Source: Pseudomonas paeninsulae
GTDB taxonomy: Bacteria; Pseudomonadota; Gammaproteobacteria; Pseudomonadales; Pseudomonadaceae
Assembly (NCBI RefSeq): GCF_035621475.1
Contig: NZ_CP141799.1
Location: forward strand, 1,228,501-1,292,500
Direction of reading: 5' to 3'
DNA length: 64,000 nucleotides
Shown: in pieces, positions 46,107 through 54,796 of the stretch
How the letters are laid out: each line of letters opens with the position of its first letter
How positions within the stretch are numbered: the first letter of the stretch is position 1
Translations under genes and position numbers: made by a program
The notes under the pieces: generated by a model
The model's input: only the letters and a program-made list of their open reading frames with translations
What the model was told of the DNA's origin: nothing
The model's database searches: none

Positions 46107-46393
46107 AAACGTTTTCATGCGCTTCAGGTGCCAAAAAGCGAGTCGAAAACAGCGCATCTACTCCAAATCCACATCTGCTGACGTGCCAATAAAGTTCAGA
46201 TTTAACGTAGGGACGCACACTTTAATTTTGGCGAAGCGTTTTTACACAGTCTGGACCCAAACCGGACAGTCAAGATAGGCGGCCAACGCCCAAAACTTGC
46301 AGGCCTGAAGGTATCTAAGAGACTGCAGGCGAAACGGCAGACTGCGCAAGCTGTCACTGCCTAGGGCCGGCAGGGCACGCGCTTATGTCTTCT

Positions 46394-47866
46394 TTAGCTG
46401 CCCCGGCCATCCCTCGGCAGGCGCACGCAGACTTCCAGGCCGCCCAATGGCGATTCATCGAGGCTGATACTGCCACGGTGCAGTTCGACCACGCGCAGCA
46501 CGATCGACAGGCCGAGTCCTGCCCCTTGGCCGCTGCCCTGGCGGTAGAAGCGTTCGAAGAGTTTTTCCCGCAGGGCCGCTTCGACGCCGGGGCCGCTGTC
46601 TTGGATGCGCAGCAGTACGGCATCGGCTTGCGCGTGCAGTTGCACCTGGATGCGCCCGCCGGGTGGGGTGTATTGCACGGCGTTGCCGACCAGATTTTGC
46701 AGCAGGGTGCCCAGGCTCGGACCGTCGGCGAGTAGCTGGTAGTCGCCGCTTTCGTCGGCGTCGAGGTTGAGGTCCTGCTGGCGGTCGAGGGCCAGGGGGA
46801 TGAGTTCGGCCAGTTCGTTGCGGACGAAGCCGAGCAGGTCGAGGTTGACCATCGCCAGTTGCACCACGTTGGGGTCGAGGCGGGCCAGGGTCAGCAACTG
46901 GGTGATGACCCGGGTGGCGCGTTCGACGCCGCCACCGAGCTGACGCAGTGCGTCGTTGCGGTCGGCCGGGTCGGGGGCTTGCAGGGCGTTTTGCGCATGG
47001 ATGCGCAGCACCGCCAGCGGCGTGCGCAGTTCGTGGGCGGCGTCGGCGATGAAGCGTTTTTCCTGGTTGAGCAGTTGCTTGACCTGCATCAGCAGGCGGT
47101 TGAGTGCGGCGCCCATGGGTTCCAGCTCGGCAGGCAACGGCGACAGCAGCAGGGGCGCCAGGTTGTCCGGGGCGCGGGCCTTGATCAGCTCGGCCATGCG
47201 CTGCAGTGGACGCAGCCCCCAACCTACGGCCAGCCATACCAGCAGGGCGAGCAGGGGCAGGCCGACCAGGTCGGGCAGCAGGCTGCGCAGGGCGACTTTA
47301 CCCACCAGTTCGCCGCGCACGTCTTCTCGCTCACCCACCAGAATCCAGTGGCCATCGAGTCGGTCGCGCAGGATGAACAGGCGCCAGTGATAGTCTCCCA
47401 GGGTGACCGTGTGGTAGCCGGCCAGCTGCTCGGTGATGTGGGCCAGGAGCTCGTCGGTTGCCAGTGCGGGAGGGGAATTGTCCGTTTGCTCCAGGTCTTC
47501 GACCATTTTCTCCAGTACGCCGTTCGGGGCGCTGGCCGACTGCAGGAGTATCTGGCCCCGTTCATCGAGCACCTGGAAGGCCAGTTTGCCCTCATAGGGG
47601 TGGCCGCTGGCGGCGTCGTCACTGCCGTCTTCATGTTGCGCCAGGATGGCCTGGTTCAGCGCACGTTGCAGGTTCTGGCGCGCGCTCGGGGGCATGTCGC
47701 GGCTGACCATGCCTTGCAGCAGGCGGGCGGTCTGCGCCAACTGGGCATCGAACAGCTCTTCGATCTCATGCTGGGCATCGCGGTAGCTTTTGTAGGAGAT
47801 CAGGGTCATCGACAGGCTGAGCAAGCCGAGAACCAGCAGCAGGGTACGGGCGCGGATCGACAGCAT
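46394..47866 (-). CDS. sensor histidine kinase (two-component, QseC/TctE-like)
   Basis: This 490-residue membrane kinase has helices near residues 8-27 and 190-212 around a periplasmic sensor region, a HAMP-like segment, the H-box FIADAAHELRTPLAVLRIH, N-box LVGNAVQYTP and G-boxes DSGPGV and GAGLGLSIV. The start shares TGATG with the stop of the response regulator, so the pair is coupled. It lies at the end of the hemolysin/ligase run and may control it. Confidence 0.9.
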   Translation of the reverse strand: MLSIRARTLLLVLGLLSLSMTLISYKSYRDAQHEIEELFDAQLAQTARLLQGMVSRDMPPSARQNLQRALNQAILAQHEDGSDDAASGHPYEGKLAFQVLDERGQILLQSASAPNGVLEKMVEDLEQTDNSPPALATDELLAHITEQLAGYHTVTLGDYHWRLFILRDRLDGHWILVGEREDVRGELVGKVALRSLLPDLVGLPLLALLVWLAVGWGLRPLQRMAELIKARAPDNLAPLLLSPLPAELEPMGAALNRLLMQVKQLLNQEKRFIADAAHELRTPLAVLRIHAQNALQAPDPADRNDALRQLGGGVERATRVITQLLTLARLDPNVVQLAMVNLDLLGFVRNELAELIPLALDRQQDLNLDADESGDYQLLADGPSLGTLLQNLVGNAVQYTPPGGRIQVQLHAQADAVLLRIQDSGPGVEAALREKLFERFYRQGSGQGAGLGLSIVLRVVELHRGSISLDESPLGGLEVCVRLPRDGRGS

Positions 47867-48525
47867 CAGGCTTTATCCACCAGATAGCCGACTCCGCGTA
47901 CGGTGCGGATCAGCTCGGGAAAGAACTTCTTGCGCAGGTGATGCACGTGCACTTCCAGGGCGTTGCTTTCCAGCTCCTCTTCCCAGCCGTAGAGCGCTTG
48001 TTGCAGCTTGTCGCGGGTCAGTACGCGACCGGGTTGGGCGAGCAGTTCGTGGAGCAGGAGAAATTCCTTGCGCGGCAGATTGACCGCTTGCCCTTGAAAA
48101 CTCACGGCCTGGCTGACCGGGTCGAGGCTGATGCCGCGGTACTCCAGGGCCGGCTGCGGGCGGTTGAAACTGCGCCGCAGCAGGGCACGCAAACGCGCCT
48201 TGAGTTCGGCGACATCGAAGGGTTTGACCAGGTAATCGTCGGCACCGGCATCCAGCCCGGCGATGCGGTCGGCGGTCGAGTCGCGCGCGGTGAGCACCAG
48301 CACCGGCACCGGGTTGGCGGCGGCGCGTAGGTGCTTGAGCACCTGCAGGCCATCCATGCGCGGCAGACCGAGATCGAGGATCGCCAATTCGAAGCTTTCA
48401 TGGGTCAGGGCATGCAGGGCGCTGCTGCCGTCCTGTACCCAGTCGACGGTGTAGCCCTCGGGCTTGAGGGCGGTGCGAATGCCTTCACCGAGAGCGCTAT
48501 CGTCTTCGACCAGCAGAATGCGCAT
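47866..48525 (-). CDS. OmpR-family response regulator
   Basis: This 219-residue regulator has receiver motifs VEDD, the phospho-Asp in AILDLGLPRMDG and Lys in YLVKPFD, followed by a winged-helix DNA-binding domain (LLHELLAQPGRVLTRDKLQ ... VHVHHLRKKF). The start at 48525 (MRILLVEDD) is the family start; the in-frame extension to 48585 is not conserved. Partner of the kinase at 46394. Confidence 0.92.
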   Translation of the reverse strand: MRILLVEDDSALGEGIRTALKPEGYTVDWVQDGSSALHALTHESFELAILDLGLPRMDGLQVLKHLRAAANPVPVLVLTARDSTADRIAGLDAGADDYLVKPFDVAELKARLRALLRRSFNRPQPALEYRGISLDPVSQAVSFQGQAVNLPRKEFLLLHELLAQPGRVLTRDKLQQALYGWEEELESNALEVHVHHLRKKFFPELIRTVRGVGYLVDKA

Positions 48526-48604
48526 GGGGGGTTCCTTGTCGAGGGGTCGCCATGCGCTTGGAGGCGGCTGGCGATATGTCGCCATTCAACTCCGCTCGGC
48601 GGAG

Positions 48605-49255
48605 TTATTCCAGTTTCTTGGCGATTTCAGCGAGCAGATGACGCGCCTCGGCGCGGCGACCGGCATCGGCACTGGCGCGGCCGGGGCGGTCGGACGCCTG
48701 CAGGGATTTTTCCAGGACGAGCTTGGCTGCGGCGTAGCGTTTGTTGCGCTGCAGGAAGTCGCCGTAGAAGTAGTTGGGGTCGATGCCGTCTGGGTTGAGC
48801 GTCAGGGCCTGCTTGAGCATGGCTTCGGCTTTTTCGTCGTCGCCGAAGCCGATCGGCCAGCCCGGCACTTGATAGTAGAGGCTGCCGAGGCTGGTGTAGG
48901 CGGAGCCGGCCAGCGCCTGAGGATCGGCGGCCAGGGCTTGTTCGAGGCTGGCCTTGGCCTGCTTGACCAGGCCCAGCGCGCCCAGCCCGCCTTTGGCGCC
49001 GGCTTGGGTGCTGAGGATGATGCCGCGCCAGATCAGCAGTTCGGCGGCCTCGGGCTCGGCCTTCAGCGCTTGCTGCGCCTGCTCGGCGAGTGTGGCGAAG
49101 GCCGCTTCGCGTTGTTTTTCCGGCAGTTGGTAATTGATCTCGGCCCAGCGGCTTTGCAGGGCTTGCAGTTGCTGCTGGCCTTGTTCGCTGAGGGCGAAGG
49201 CGGGCAGGCTGCCCAGGCAGAGCAGGGTGCAGACGAGGGTGCGGGCAAACGTCAT
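48605..49255 (-). CDS. exported TPR-like protein
   Basis: This 216-residue protein has a signal peptide (MTFARTLVCTLLCLGSLPAF, cleavage after FA) and a helical-repeat domain with TPR-like units (AAELLIWRGIILST, AKASLEQALAADPQALAGSA, AEAMLKQALTLNPDG). It is probably a periplasmic scaffold. It lies 12 bp after the SDR gene and 79 bp before the response regulator on the same strand. Confidence 0.7.
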   Translation of the reverse strand: MTFARTLVCTLLCLGSLPAFALSEQGQQQLQALQSRWAEINYQLPEKQREAAFATLAEQAQQALKAEPEAAELLIWRGIILSTQAGAKGGLGALGLVKQAKASLEQALAADPQALAGSAYTSLGSLYYQVPGWPIGFGDDEKAEAMLKQALTLNPDGIDPNYFYGDFLQRNKRYAAAKLVLEKSLQASDRPGRASADAGRRAEARHLLAEIAKKLE

Positions 49256-49267
49256 GGTGGAGCTCCT

Positions 49268-50059
49268 TCAGGGCTTTGAGCGGGCGCAGCGTTGAATGAT
49301 CGGCAATTGCTTGCGCAGTGCCTGGTCGACCAGGCGTGGCAACAGGCTGTTAAGACGCACGAAGAGTTTTTCCGGCCAGCCCAGGTAGCTTTCCTGGTGT
49401 TCACGGCGGATGGCTTCGACCAGTTGCGCGGCGACGCTGAGTGGATCGTCCATGGTGACGTTGAGCGCGTCGTTCATTGCCACCATGTTGGCCGCGTTCA
49501 TGCCGGTGCGGGTGGCGCGTGGGGCGAAGTAGAGGACCTTGACCTGGGTGTCGGCCAGCTCGCGGCGCAGCGCTTCGGAAAAACCGCGCAGGGCGAACTT
49601 GCTCGCGCAGTAGACGCTGAAACCCGGATAACCGATGGCGCCCAGGGTCGAGCCGAGGTTGACCAGCAGCGCCCGACTTTGCTGGCGCAACAGCGGTAGC
49701 AGGCGATGGGTCAGCTGCAGGGTGGCGGTGACGTTGGTGCCGATCAGTTCGGCAATGTCCGTCTCGTCATGCTCGTCGAGCAGGCTGAAGCAATTGACCC
49801 CGGCGGCGTTGATCAGGGTATTGATCCCGCCGAAGCGCTGGGCCGCGGCCACCACGGTGTCACGCCCGGCGCGTTCACTGATATCGGCTTTGACCACTAC
49901 CATCTGGCCTGGGTAGCGCTGCGCCAGGCTCTGCATCTGCCCCAGTCGGCGGCCCACCAGCAGCAGGTGGGCCCCTTCGGCCAGCAAGGCGGCGACCAGC
50001 GCCTGGCCGATGCCGCCGCTGGCACCGGTAATCACGGCGCGGCATTCAGAAAGTTTCAT
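49268..50059 (-). CDS. short-chain dehydrogenase/reductase
   Basis: This 263-residue NAD(P)-dependent oxidoreductase has cofactor motif TGASGGIG, NAAG, and catalytic Ser (LGSTLGAIG) with YCASK. A C-terminal extension (YLGWPEKLFVRLNSLLP) resembles membrane-associated SDRs acting on acyl or lipid substrates. It follows the di-iron oxidase candidate by 9 bp, so it probably reduces or oxidises a product of that operon. Confidence 0.85.
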   Translation of the reverse strand: MKLSECRAVITGASGGIGQALVAALLAEGAHLLLVGRRLGQMQSLAQRYPGQMVVVKADISERAGRDTVVAAAQRFGGINTLINAAGVNCFSLLDEHDETDIAELIGTNVTATLQLTHRLLPLLRQQSRALLVNLGSTLGAIGYPGFSVYCASKFALRGFSEALRRELADTQVKVLYFAPRATRTGMNAANMVAMNDALNVTMDDPLSVAAQLVEAIRREHQESYLGWPEKLFVRLNSLLPRLVDQALRKQLPIIQRCARSKP

Positions 50060-50068
50060 GGGTTTTCC

Positions 50069-50722
50069 TCAGGCGCTAAGCGGCAGGCTACGAAATATGT
50101 CGCCATACAGGCGGTAGACCACCTTGGCGGTGTGCACCACGGCGGCCTGGTCGTCGGCGTTGTCCAGGCGGTCCATCAGCCTTTTCAGTAATTCGATGTG
50201 TTCCAGATCCAAGCTGCCGTGGGAACTCAGGTAGCTGAAGGCTTGGGCTGGCAGTTGCAGCTTGTCCTGAATGACTCCAGCGACTTGGGTGGCCAAGGCG
50301 ATGCTGGTGCCTTCGAGCACGGTGACCATGCCGAAGAAGCTCACCGGGTTATGCCGGGCAATGCGGTCATAGACGAAGCTGACCATCAGCTCGGTGGCCA
50401 GCTTGGGCACGCTGCCGCGCACCACATCGGGGTTGCCGCCGCAGGCGCGGATGTCGTTGAGTACCCATTCCTGGTGGCCGTATTCCTCCTCGATGTACTC
50501 GGCGATCGCCTCGCGCAGCCACTCCAGGCGTTCCGGCAGGCGCGCGCCACAGGCCATCAGCAGCGGCACGGTGTGCTTGACGTGGTGGTAAGCCTCGCGG
50601 AGGAAGGCCACATAGCTGTCGAGGCTGACCGTGCCGGCCATGGCTTGCTGAATGATCGGCGCGCTCAGCAGGTATTCGCGTTCGCTGCGGGTTTGCTCGA
50701 GCAGGGACTCATAGAATTTCAT
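50069..50722 (-). CDS. haem-oxygenase-like di-iron oxidase candidate (TenA/UndA-type fold)
   Basis: The 217-residue all-helical protein belongs to the TenA/haem-oxygenase-like fold. Possible metal ligands are E43 (LREAYHH), E80 and H83 (EEEYGHQEW), E137 (VLEGTS), D172 and H175 (SLDLEHIELL). Their spacing is close to that of UndA, the 1-undecene-forming oxidase, as I remember it. The gene starts inside the stop of the AMP ligase (TGATG). The context (ligase, SDR) suggests oxidation of a fatty acyl substrate, but the reaction is unknown. Confidence 0.6.
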   Translation of the reverse strand: MKFYESLLEQTRSEREYLLSAPIIQQAMAGTVSLDSYVAFLREAYHHVKHTVPLLMACGARLPERLEWLREAIAEYIEEEYGHQEWVLNDIRACGGNPDVVRGSVPKLATELMVSFVYDRIARHNPVSFFGMVTVLEGTSIALATQVAGVIQDKLQLPAQAFSYLSSHGSLDLEHIELLKRLMDRLDNADDQAAVVHTAKVVYRLYGDIFRSLPLSA

Positions 50723-52194
50723 CAGGCGTCTCCGTAGCTGGATTGATCGGCCATCAGCTGTTCGATGGCGCATTGGTAATGTTGGCAAAGGGCGGCGCGG
50801 CGCAGGCGGCCATTACTGGTGGCCAGCTCGTTGCTCGCGTTGAAGGGCTGCTCGGCGCGCAGCCAGTGGTGCACGCGGGCGTAATCGGGGAGCTGCTGGT
50901 TGACCTGCTCGACCGCCGCGGCGAGTTGCTGGTCGCTGGTGTTGGGCAAGCGTGGCACCAGCACCGCGACATTCGCCGGCAGCGCTTCGCCATGCAGCCA
51001 GGCCTGGGCGATCGGCAGCTGCTGGGCCAGCTCGGCCTCGACCCATTCCGGGTTGACGTTGCGGCCGAAGGCGGTGATGAACTGGTGCTTCTTGCGCCCG
51101 TGCAGGACCAGGAAACCCTCCTCGAAGTGACCGAGGTCGCCAGTGCCGAGCCATTCGCCCTGAGTTGCCGGCTCGCCCAGGTAACCGAGCAGGCGCGGGC
51201 CTTTGACCAGGACTTCCTGATCGGCGCCGAGACGGATCTCGAGGTGCTCGAGTGGCTTGCCGACGCTGCCGATACGGCGCTGTATCGGGGTATTCAGGCA
51301 AACCACCGAGGCGCATTCGGACAGGCCATAGCCTTCGAACACCGGCAGACCCAGGGCGTCGGCGCGTTCGAGCAGTTGCGGCGCCACCCGGCCGCCGCCC
51401 ACTGCAATGAAGCGCAACGAGTCGGGCAGCGGCAGACCGCGTTCTGCGGCGCTGACCAGGGCCAGGAGCAACTGCGGCAGGAGGATCAGGCTATTTGGTT
51501 GCACGCGGTTCAGCGCGCCGAGAAAACACGGCAGGTCGAACTGGCTGGCGCCGAGCAGACCGACCTCGGCCATCGGCAGTAACTCGACGCAAGCACCGCT
51601 CAGCAGCGGTGCGTAGACCCCGGCGATGTTCTCCAGCAGGGTGGCCAGTGGCAGCACGCACAGGTGGCGTTCGACCTGGCAGGCGGCGCTGGCCTTGACC
51701 AGGCTACGGGCGACTTGCAGCTGGGTGTGGGCATCCAGACAGACGCCTTTCGGCTGGCCGGTGGTGCCCGAGGTGTAGGTGATCTTGCAGGTGCCTGCGG
51801 GCAGTTCGACGGTCGAGGGTTGCGGGCGCAGCAGCAGACCGGCGTCTGTAGCCGTGAAGCCCAGGTCGCGATACGCGGGACTGTCCTGACCGAGCAGGCA
51901 GTCGACCCCGGCGCTGTCCAGCACATGACGCTGCTGGTCGGTGGAGAAGAAGCCGGGCAGCGGCACGCAGACCAGGCCAGCCTGGAGCGCGGCCAGATCC
52001 CACAGCAACCAATCGATGCCATTATCCAGGGCCAGGGCGACGCGTTGGACGCCAAGCTGCGTCAGGTGCGCACTGCGGCGCGACACTTCGTCAAGCAACT
52101 GACGGTAGTTCAATTGCCGCGCGCCTTCGCGCAGGGCAATACGCTCGGCGTGCAAGGCCAATTGGTCGAACAGGCTGTCAGCTGCAGGCCACAT
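50722..52194 (-). CDS. AMP-binding acyl ligase
   Basis: This 490-residue ANL enzyme has P-loop TYTSGTTGQPKGV, GYGLSECASV and GTGDLGHFEEGFLVLHGRKK; the usual C-terminal catalytic Lys is replaced or shifted (TSNGRLRR). It may therefore stop at the adenylate or feed a carrier. The start at 52194 (MWPAADSLF) has GGAGGG 8 nt upstream and overlaps the hemolysin-family gene by 17 bp; the in-frame ATG at 52215 is less likely. It is coupled to the di-iron candidate. Confidence 0.82.
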   Translation of the reverse strand: MWPAADSLFDQLALHAERIALREGARQLNYRQLLDEVSRRSAHLTQLGVQRVALALDNGIDWLLWDLAALQAGLVCVPLPGFFSTDQQRHVLDSAGVDCLLGQDSPAYRDLGFTATDAGLLLRPQPSTVELPAGTCKITYTSGTTGQPKGVCLDAHTQLQVARSLVKASAACQVERHLCVLPLATLLENIAGVYAPLLSGACVELLPMAEVGLLGASQFDLPCFLGALNRVQPNSLILLPQLLLALVSAAERGLPLPDSLRFIAVGGGRVAPQLLERADALGLPVFEGYGLSECASVVCLNTPIQRRIGSVGKPLEHLEIRLGADQEVLVKGPRLLGYLGEPATQGEWLGTGDLGHFEEGFLVLHGRKKHQFITAFGRNVNPEWVEAELAQQLPIAQAWLHGEALPANVAVLVPRLPNTSDQQLAAAVEQVNQQLPDYARVHHWLRAEQPFNASNELATSNGRLRRAALCQHYQCAIEQLMADQSSYGDA

Positions 52195-52867
52195 TGGGCA
52201 TACCCTCCAGGGCATAAAAGGCTTGGTGGCCCAGGCGCGGATAGACGCCGAGGTGCAGCAGGCGTTGATGGCCGGCGTAGATGTCGCCGGCCATCACCTG
52301 CGGTAGGGAGTCGTAGTAGCTGCCCCAATCTGCCAGCTCGGTGCCCATGCAGTCCGGGTTGGCTGGCCCCAGCGGCAAGGGCGTCAGGCCCAGGCGCTGG
52401 AAGCTGTTGAGCAGGCCCGGCGTACCGGTGAACGTCACCCAGCGAAAGCCCATGGCCACCAGCAGGTCGGTCAGGGCGACTATCAGCAGGCGTGCAGCGC
52501 CGGGGTTGTTGGCGGCCAGGTTGCCGACTTCGACAATCTGCTGGCGGCTGGGTGGGTTATGTTGCTGATGGGCTGCGATCACGCCTTCGATCGGTTGGCT
52601 CAGGTAGCGTTCGAGAAACAGTGGAGCATTCGCGCCACCGCGCAGACCGACCGCGCCGAGCAACTGGCCGTCGACATCCTTCAGGCCGAACAGGCAAGGC
52701 ATGAAGTGACTCACCCTAGCGCCATGCTGCAGCGCGAAGCGCTCGTGGATAAAGGCTTCCAGCTCCGCCCGGCGTGGGCTGGCGGCGTGCGCCAGGAACA
52801 GGCTCAGCGGTTGATCGCGGCCGATTCGAGCCAACGCATTGTCGTATTGCACCCAAGGCAGCTCCAT
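52178..52867 (-). CDS. thermostable-hemolysin-family protein (GNAT-like fold)
   Basis: This 229-residue protein of the T_hemolysin family (PF12261-type) shows FIHERFALQHGARVSHFMP, GAVGLRGG, LFLERYLSQPIE and EVGNLAANNPGAARLLI. The family name comes from Vibrio, but the fold is related to acetyltransferases and close to acyl-homoserine-lactone-synthase-like proteins, so an acyltransferase role is likely here. It is the first gene of the run ending in the two-component system. Confidence 0.78.
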   Translation of the reverse strand: MELPWVQYDNALARIGRDQPLSLFLAHAASPRRAELEAFIHERFALQHGARVSHFMPCLFGLKDVDGQLLGAVGLRGGANAPLFLERYLSQPIEGVIAAHQQHNPPSRQQIVEVGNLAANNPGAARLLIVALTDLLVAMGFRWVTFTGTPGLLNSFQRLGLTPLPLGPANPDCMGTELADWGSYYDSLPQVMAGDIYAGHQRLLHLGVYPRLGHQAFYALEGMPNVACS

Positions 52868-53246
52868 GAACGGAACCTCATCTGTTGGCTTGGGTACGAG
52901 TGTCGGCTGTGAGTCTTAACGCAGACTTAAGCGATCGGTAATTGGCTGGGTCAGGCTGTGTTTCCCGGATTACCAAGGCGCTTATCTGGGCTACGCGCGG
53001 CGTTGCAGGGCCGACCCTGACGCGATGTTTGTGCAGCCGACCATGCCTGCTATCGCCCTGGACCGGGTGACCCCCACGGATGTGGCAAATGCGGCAAGCC
53101 CGGCGAGAGCGGGCGCGGCTCCCTGCAGCTGTCTGCGCTGCCGGTGATGGGGCGTCGAGTTTGTCAGCTGATCAGCTGAGTAATTTCCGGGGCCTAACCG
53201 CTATTGCGTTTAAAATGCGCCGCAACGACAAGGTGATAAGAACCCC
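52868..53246. promoter_or_regulatory. divergent promoter region with a 16-bp palindrome
   Basis: TCAGCTGATCAGCTGA (53164-53179) is a perfect palindrome, a possible operator for the methyltransferase or the hemolysin operon. A REP-like hairpin (AAGCCCGGCGAGAGCGGGC, about 53097) is also present. There is no gene. Confidence 0.4.
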
Positions 53247-54197
53247 ATGAATTCAGATGCTATCGCTACCCTGCAGCAGCAGTTGCTCGCCGGGCTAAGC
53301 CCCGTTCCCGCCGAAACCAGGCGCCTGTTCCATGGCCGGGGGCGCTGCTGGCCGGGGCTTGAGCATGTTACGGTCGACTGGTTGCAGGGTGTGCTGCTGG
53401 TGTCGCTGTTCCGCGAGCCGGAGGAAGCGCAGCTGGCCGCGCTGAAACACATGCTCATGACGCTGACCCGCTCGCCGGCCTGGCTGGACAGTCAGGCGCA
53501 CAGCCTGTTGCTGCAGCACCGCTATTTGCCGGACAGCGCAACACAGTGGCTGCTCGGCGAGGTTTGCGATGAATGGCTGATCAGCGAACATGGCCTGCGT
53601 TTCAAGCTGGATTTTGGCAAGAAGCAGAACACCGGCCTGTTTCTCGACATGCGCTACGGCCGCCGCTGGGTGCAAACCCAGGCCCAAGGCAAGCGGGTCC
53701 TCAATTTGTTCGCCTACACCTGTGGCTTTTCGCTGGCCGCGATTGCCGGTGGCGCCGAGCATGTAGTCAACCTGGACATGGCCAGGGCGGCCCTGAGCCG
53801 CGGGCGAGACAATCATCGGCTGAATGGGCATGACCTGAGCAAGGTCAGTTTCCTCGGTCACGACCTGTTCAAATCCTGGGGCAAGGTGAAAAAATGTGGC
53901 CCCTATGATCTGGTCATCATCGATCCGCCGTCATTCCAGAAGGGCAGCTTTGTCCTGACCCAGGATTATCGAAAAGTCCTGCGCCGCCTGCCCGAGTTGC
54001 TCAGCGAGCACGGCGTGGTGCTGGCCTGCATCAATGATCCGGACATCGGCCCCGACTTTTTGCTCGAGAGCATGGCCCTTGAAGCGCCGAGTCTGAGCTT
54101 TGTCCAGCGCCTGGAAAACCCGCCGGAGTTTGCCGATATTCAATCTGACAGCGGCTTGAAAGCCCTGGTCTTTACCCGCCACACTGAGCGTCTGTGA
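53247..54197 (+). CDS. class I SAM-dependent methyltransferase (RlmI/PF10672-like)
   Basis: This 316-residue enzyme probably methylates RNA. It has the SAM-binding strand VLNLFAYTCGFSLAA, acidic loop VVNLDMARAAL and catalytic IIDPPSFQKG, as in RlmI/RlmL-type methyltransferases. FGKKQNTGLFLDMR is typical of the group. AGGTGAT lies upstream of the ATG. The exact target nucleotide is not known. Confidence 0.82.
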   Translation: MNSDAIATLQQQLLAGLSPVPAETRRLFHGRGRCWPGLEHVTVDWLQGVLLVSLFREPEEAQLAALKHMLMTLTRSPAWLDSQAHSLLLQHRYLPDSATQWLLGEVCDEWLISEHGLRFKLDFGKKQNTGLFLDMRYGRRWVQTQAQGKRVLNLFAYTCGFSLAAIAGGAEHVVNLDMARAALSRGRDNHRLNGHDLSKVSFLGHDLFKSWGKVKKCGPYDLVIIDPPSFQKGSFVLTQDYRKVLRRLPELLSEHGVVLACINDPDIGPDFLLESMALEAPSLSFVQRLENPPEFADIQSDSGLKALVFTRHTERL

Positions 54198-54325
54198 AGA
54201 CGGCTCAGCAACGGCGACCATTTCCAGGTGCCCACTGCTGCATGGCGCGTTTCGCCGATGGTGCTGGCTATTTTCACAACTTCTTATGCCTCCTGTAGGC
54301 TGCAATCCTGATAAAGGAGATCCAC

Positions 54326-54727
54326 GTGCCCCAGATCGACCCCCAGCAACGCCTGGCCATTCTCAGCAACCCGGACGCCCAGGACTGCACCGTCTACCGC
54401 CCGGATGACGATGATCCCGATGCCGAAGAGCTGGACCTTGGCGATGCCAAGATTTTGTTTAGTGGCGCGTTCCAGGCGCCTGCCGAATGGGATGAACTCG
54501 AGCGTGCCGACTACTTCGGCGATGCCGAGCCCGATACGTTCGTCAGCGCCTATATCGAGTGCGAGGCCAAGCCCGGTTCGGCTGATTTCTTCGTGGCTGA
54601 CGTTGGCGATTATGTGGCGACCATGCCGGGGCTGGGGGAGGTCGTGATGTTCTATGTGCACGACTACAGCGACGACGAGCAAGGCCGGCAATACACCCTC
54701 ATTCGTGACGATGAACCGCTGGACTGA
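54326..54727 (+). CDS. small acidic protein of unknown function
   Basis: This 133-residue, very acidic protein (DDDDPDAEELDLGD, DYSDDEQGRQ) begins with GTG and has AAGGAG 7 nt upstream. It has no signal or membrane segment. I do not recognise a named family. It stands alone and is followed by a strong terminator. Confidence 0.7.
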   Translation: MPQIDPQQRLAILSNPDAQDCTVYRPDDDDPDAEELDLGDAKILFSGAFQAPAEWDELERADYFGDAEPDTFVSAYIECEAKPGSADFFVADVGDYVATMPGLGEVVMFYVHDYSDDEQGRQYTLIRDDEPLD

Positions 54728-54748
54728 CTCGGTCGCTTACCCATGAAA

Positions 54749-54782
54749 ACGACAAACCCGGCACCAGGCCGGGTTTGTCGTT
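54749..54782. terminator. bidirectional terminator between the acidic protein gene and fumarase
   Basis: ACGACAAACCCGGC and GCCGGGTTTGTCGT form a 14-bp perfect stem. Both flanking genes end towards it. Confidence 0.8.
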
Positions 54783-54796
54783 GATGCGCGGCGGGG

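Larger units (their letters stand above)
45054..46254. mobile_element. MITE copy 3, interrupted by an IS1595-family element
   Basis: The left 21 bp (45054-45074) and right part (46107-46254) rebuild a 161-bp MITE nearly identical to copy 2 once the IS and one 8-bp target duplication are removed. Confidence 0.85.

Noticed and set aside
52178..52867. A true hemolysin toxin
   Set aside because: The family name is historical; no signal peptide or pore region is present, and the context is acyl metabolism.
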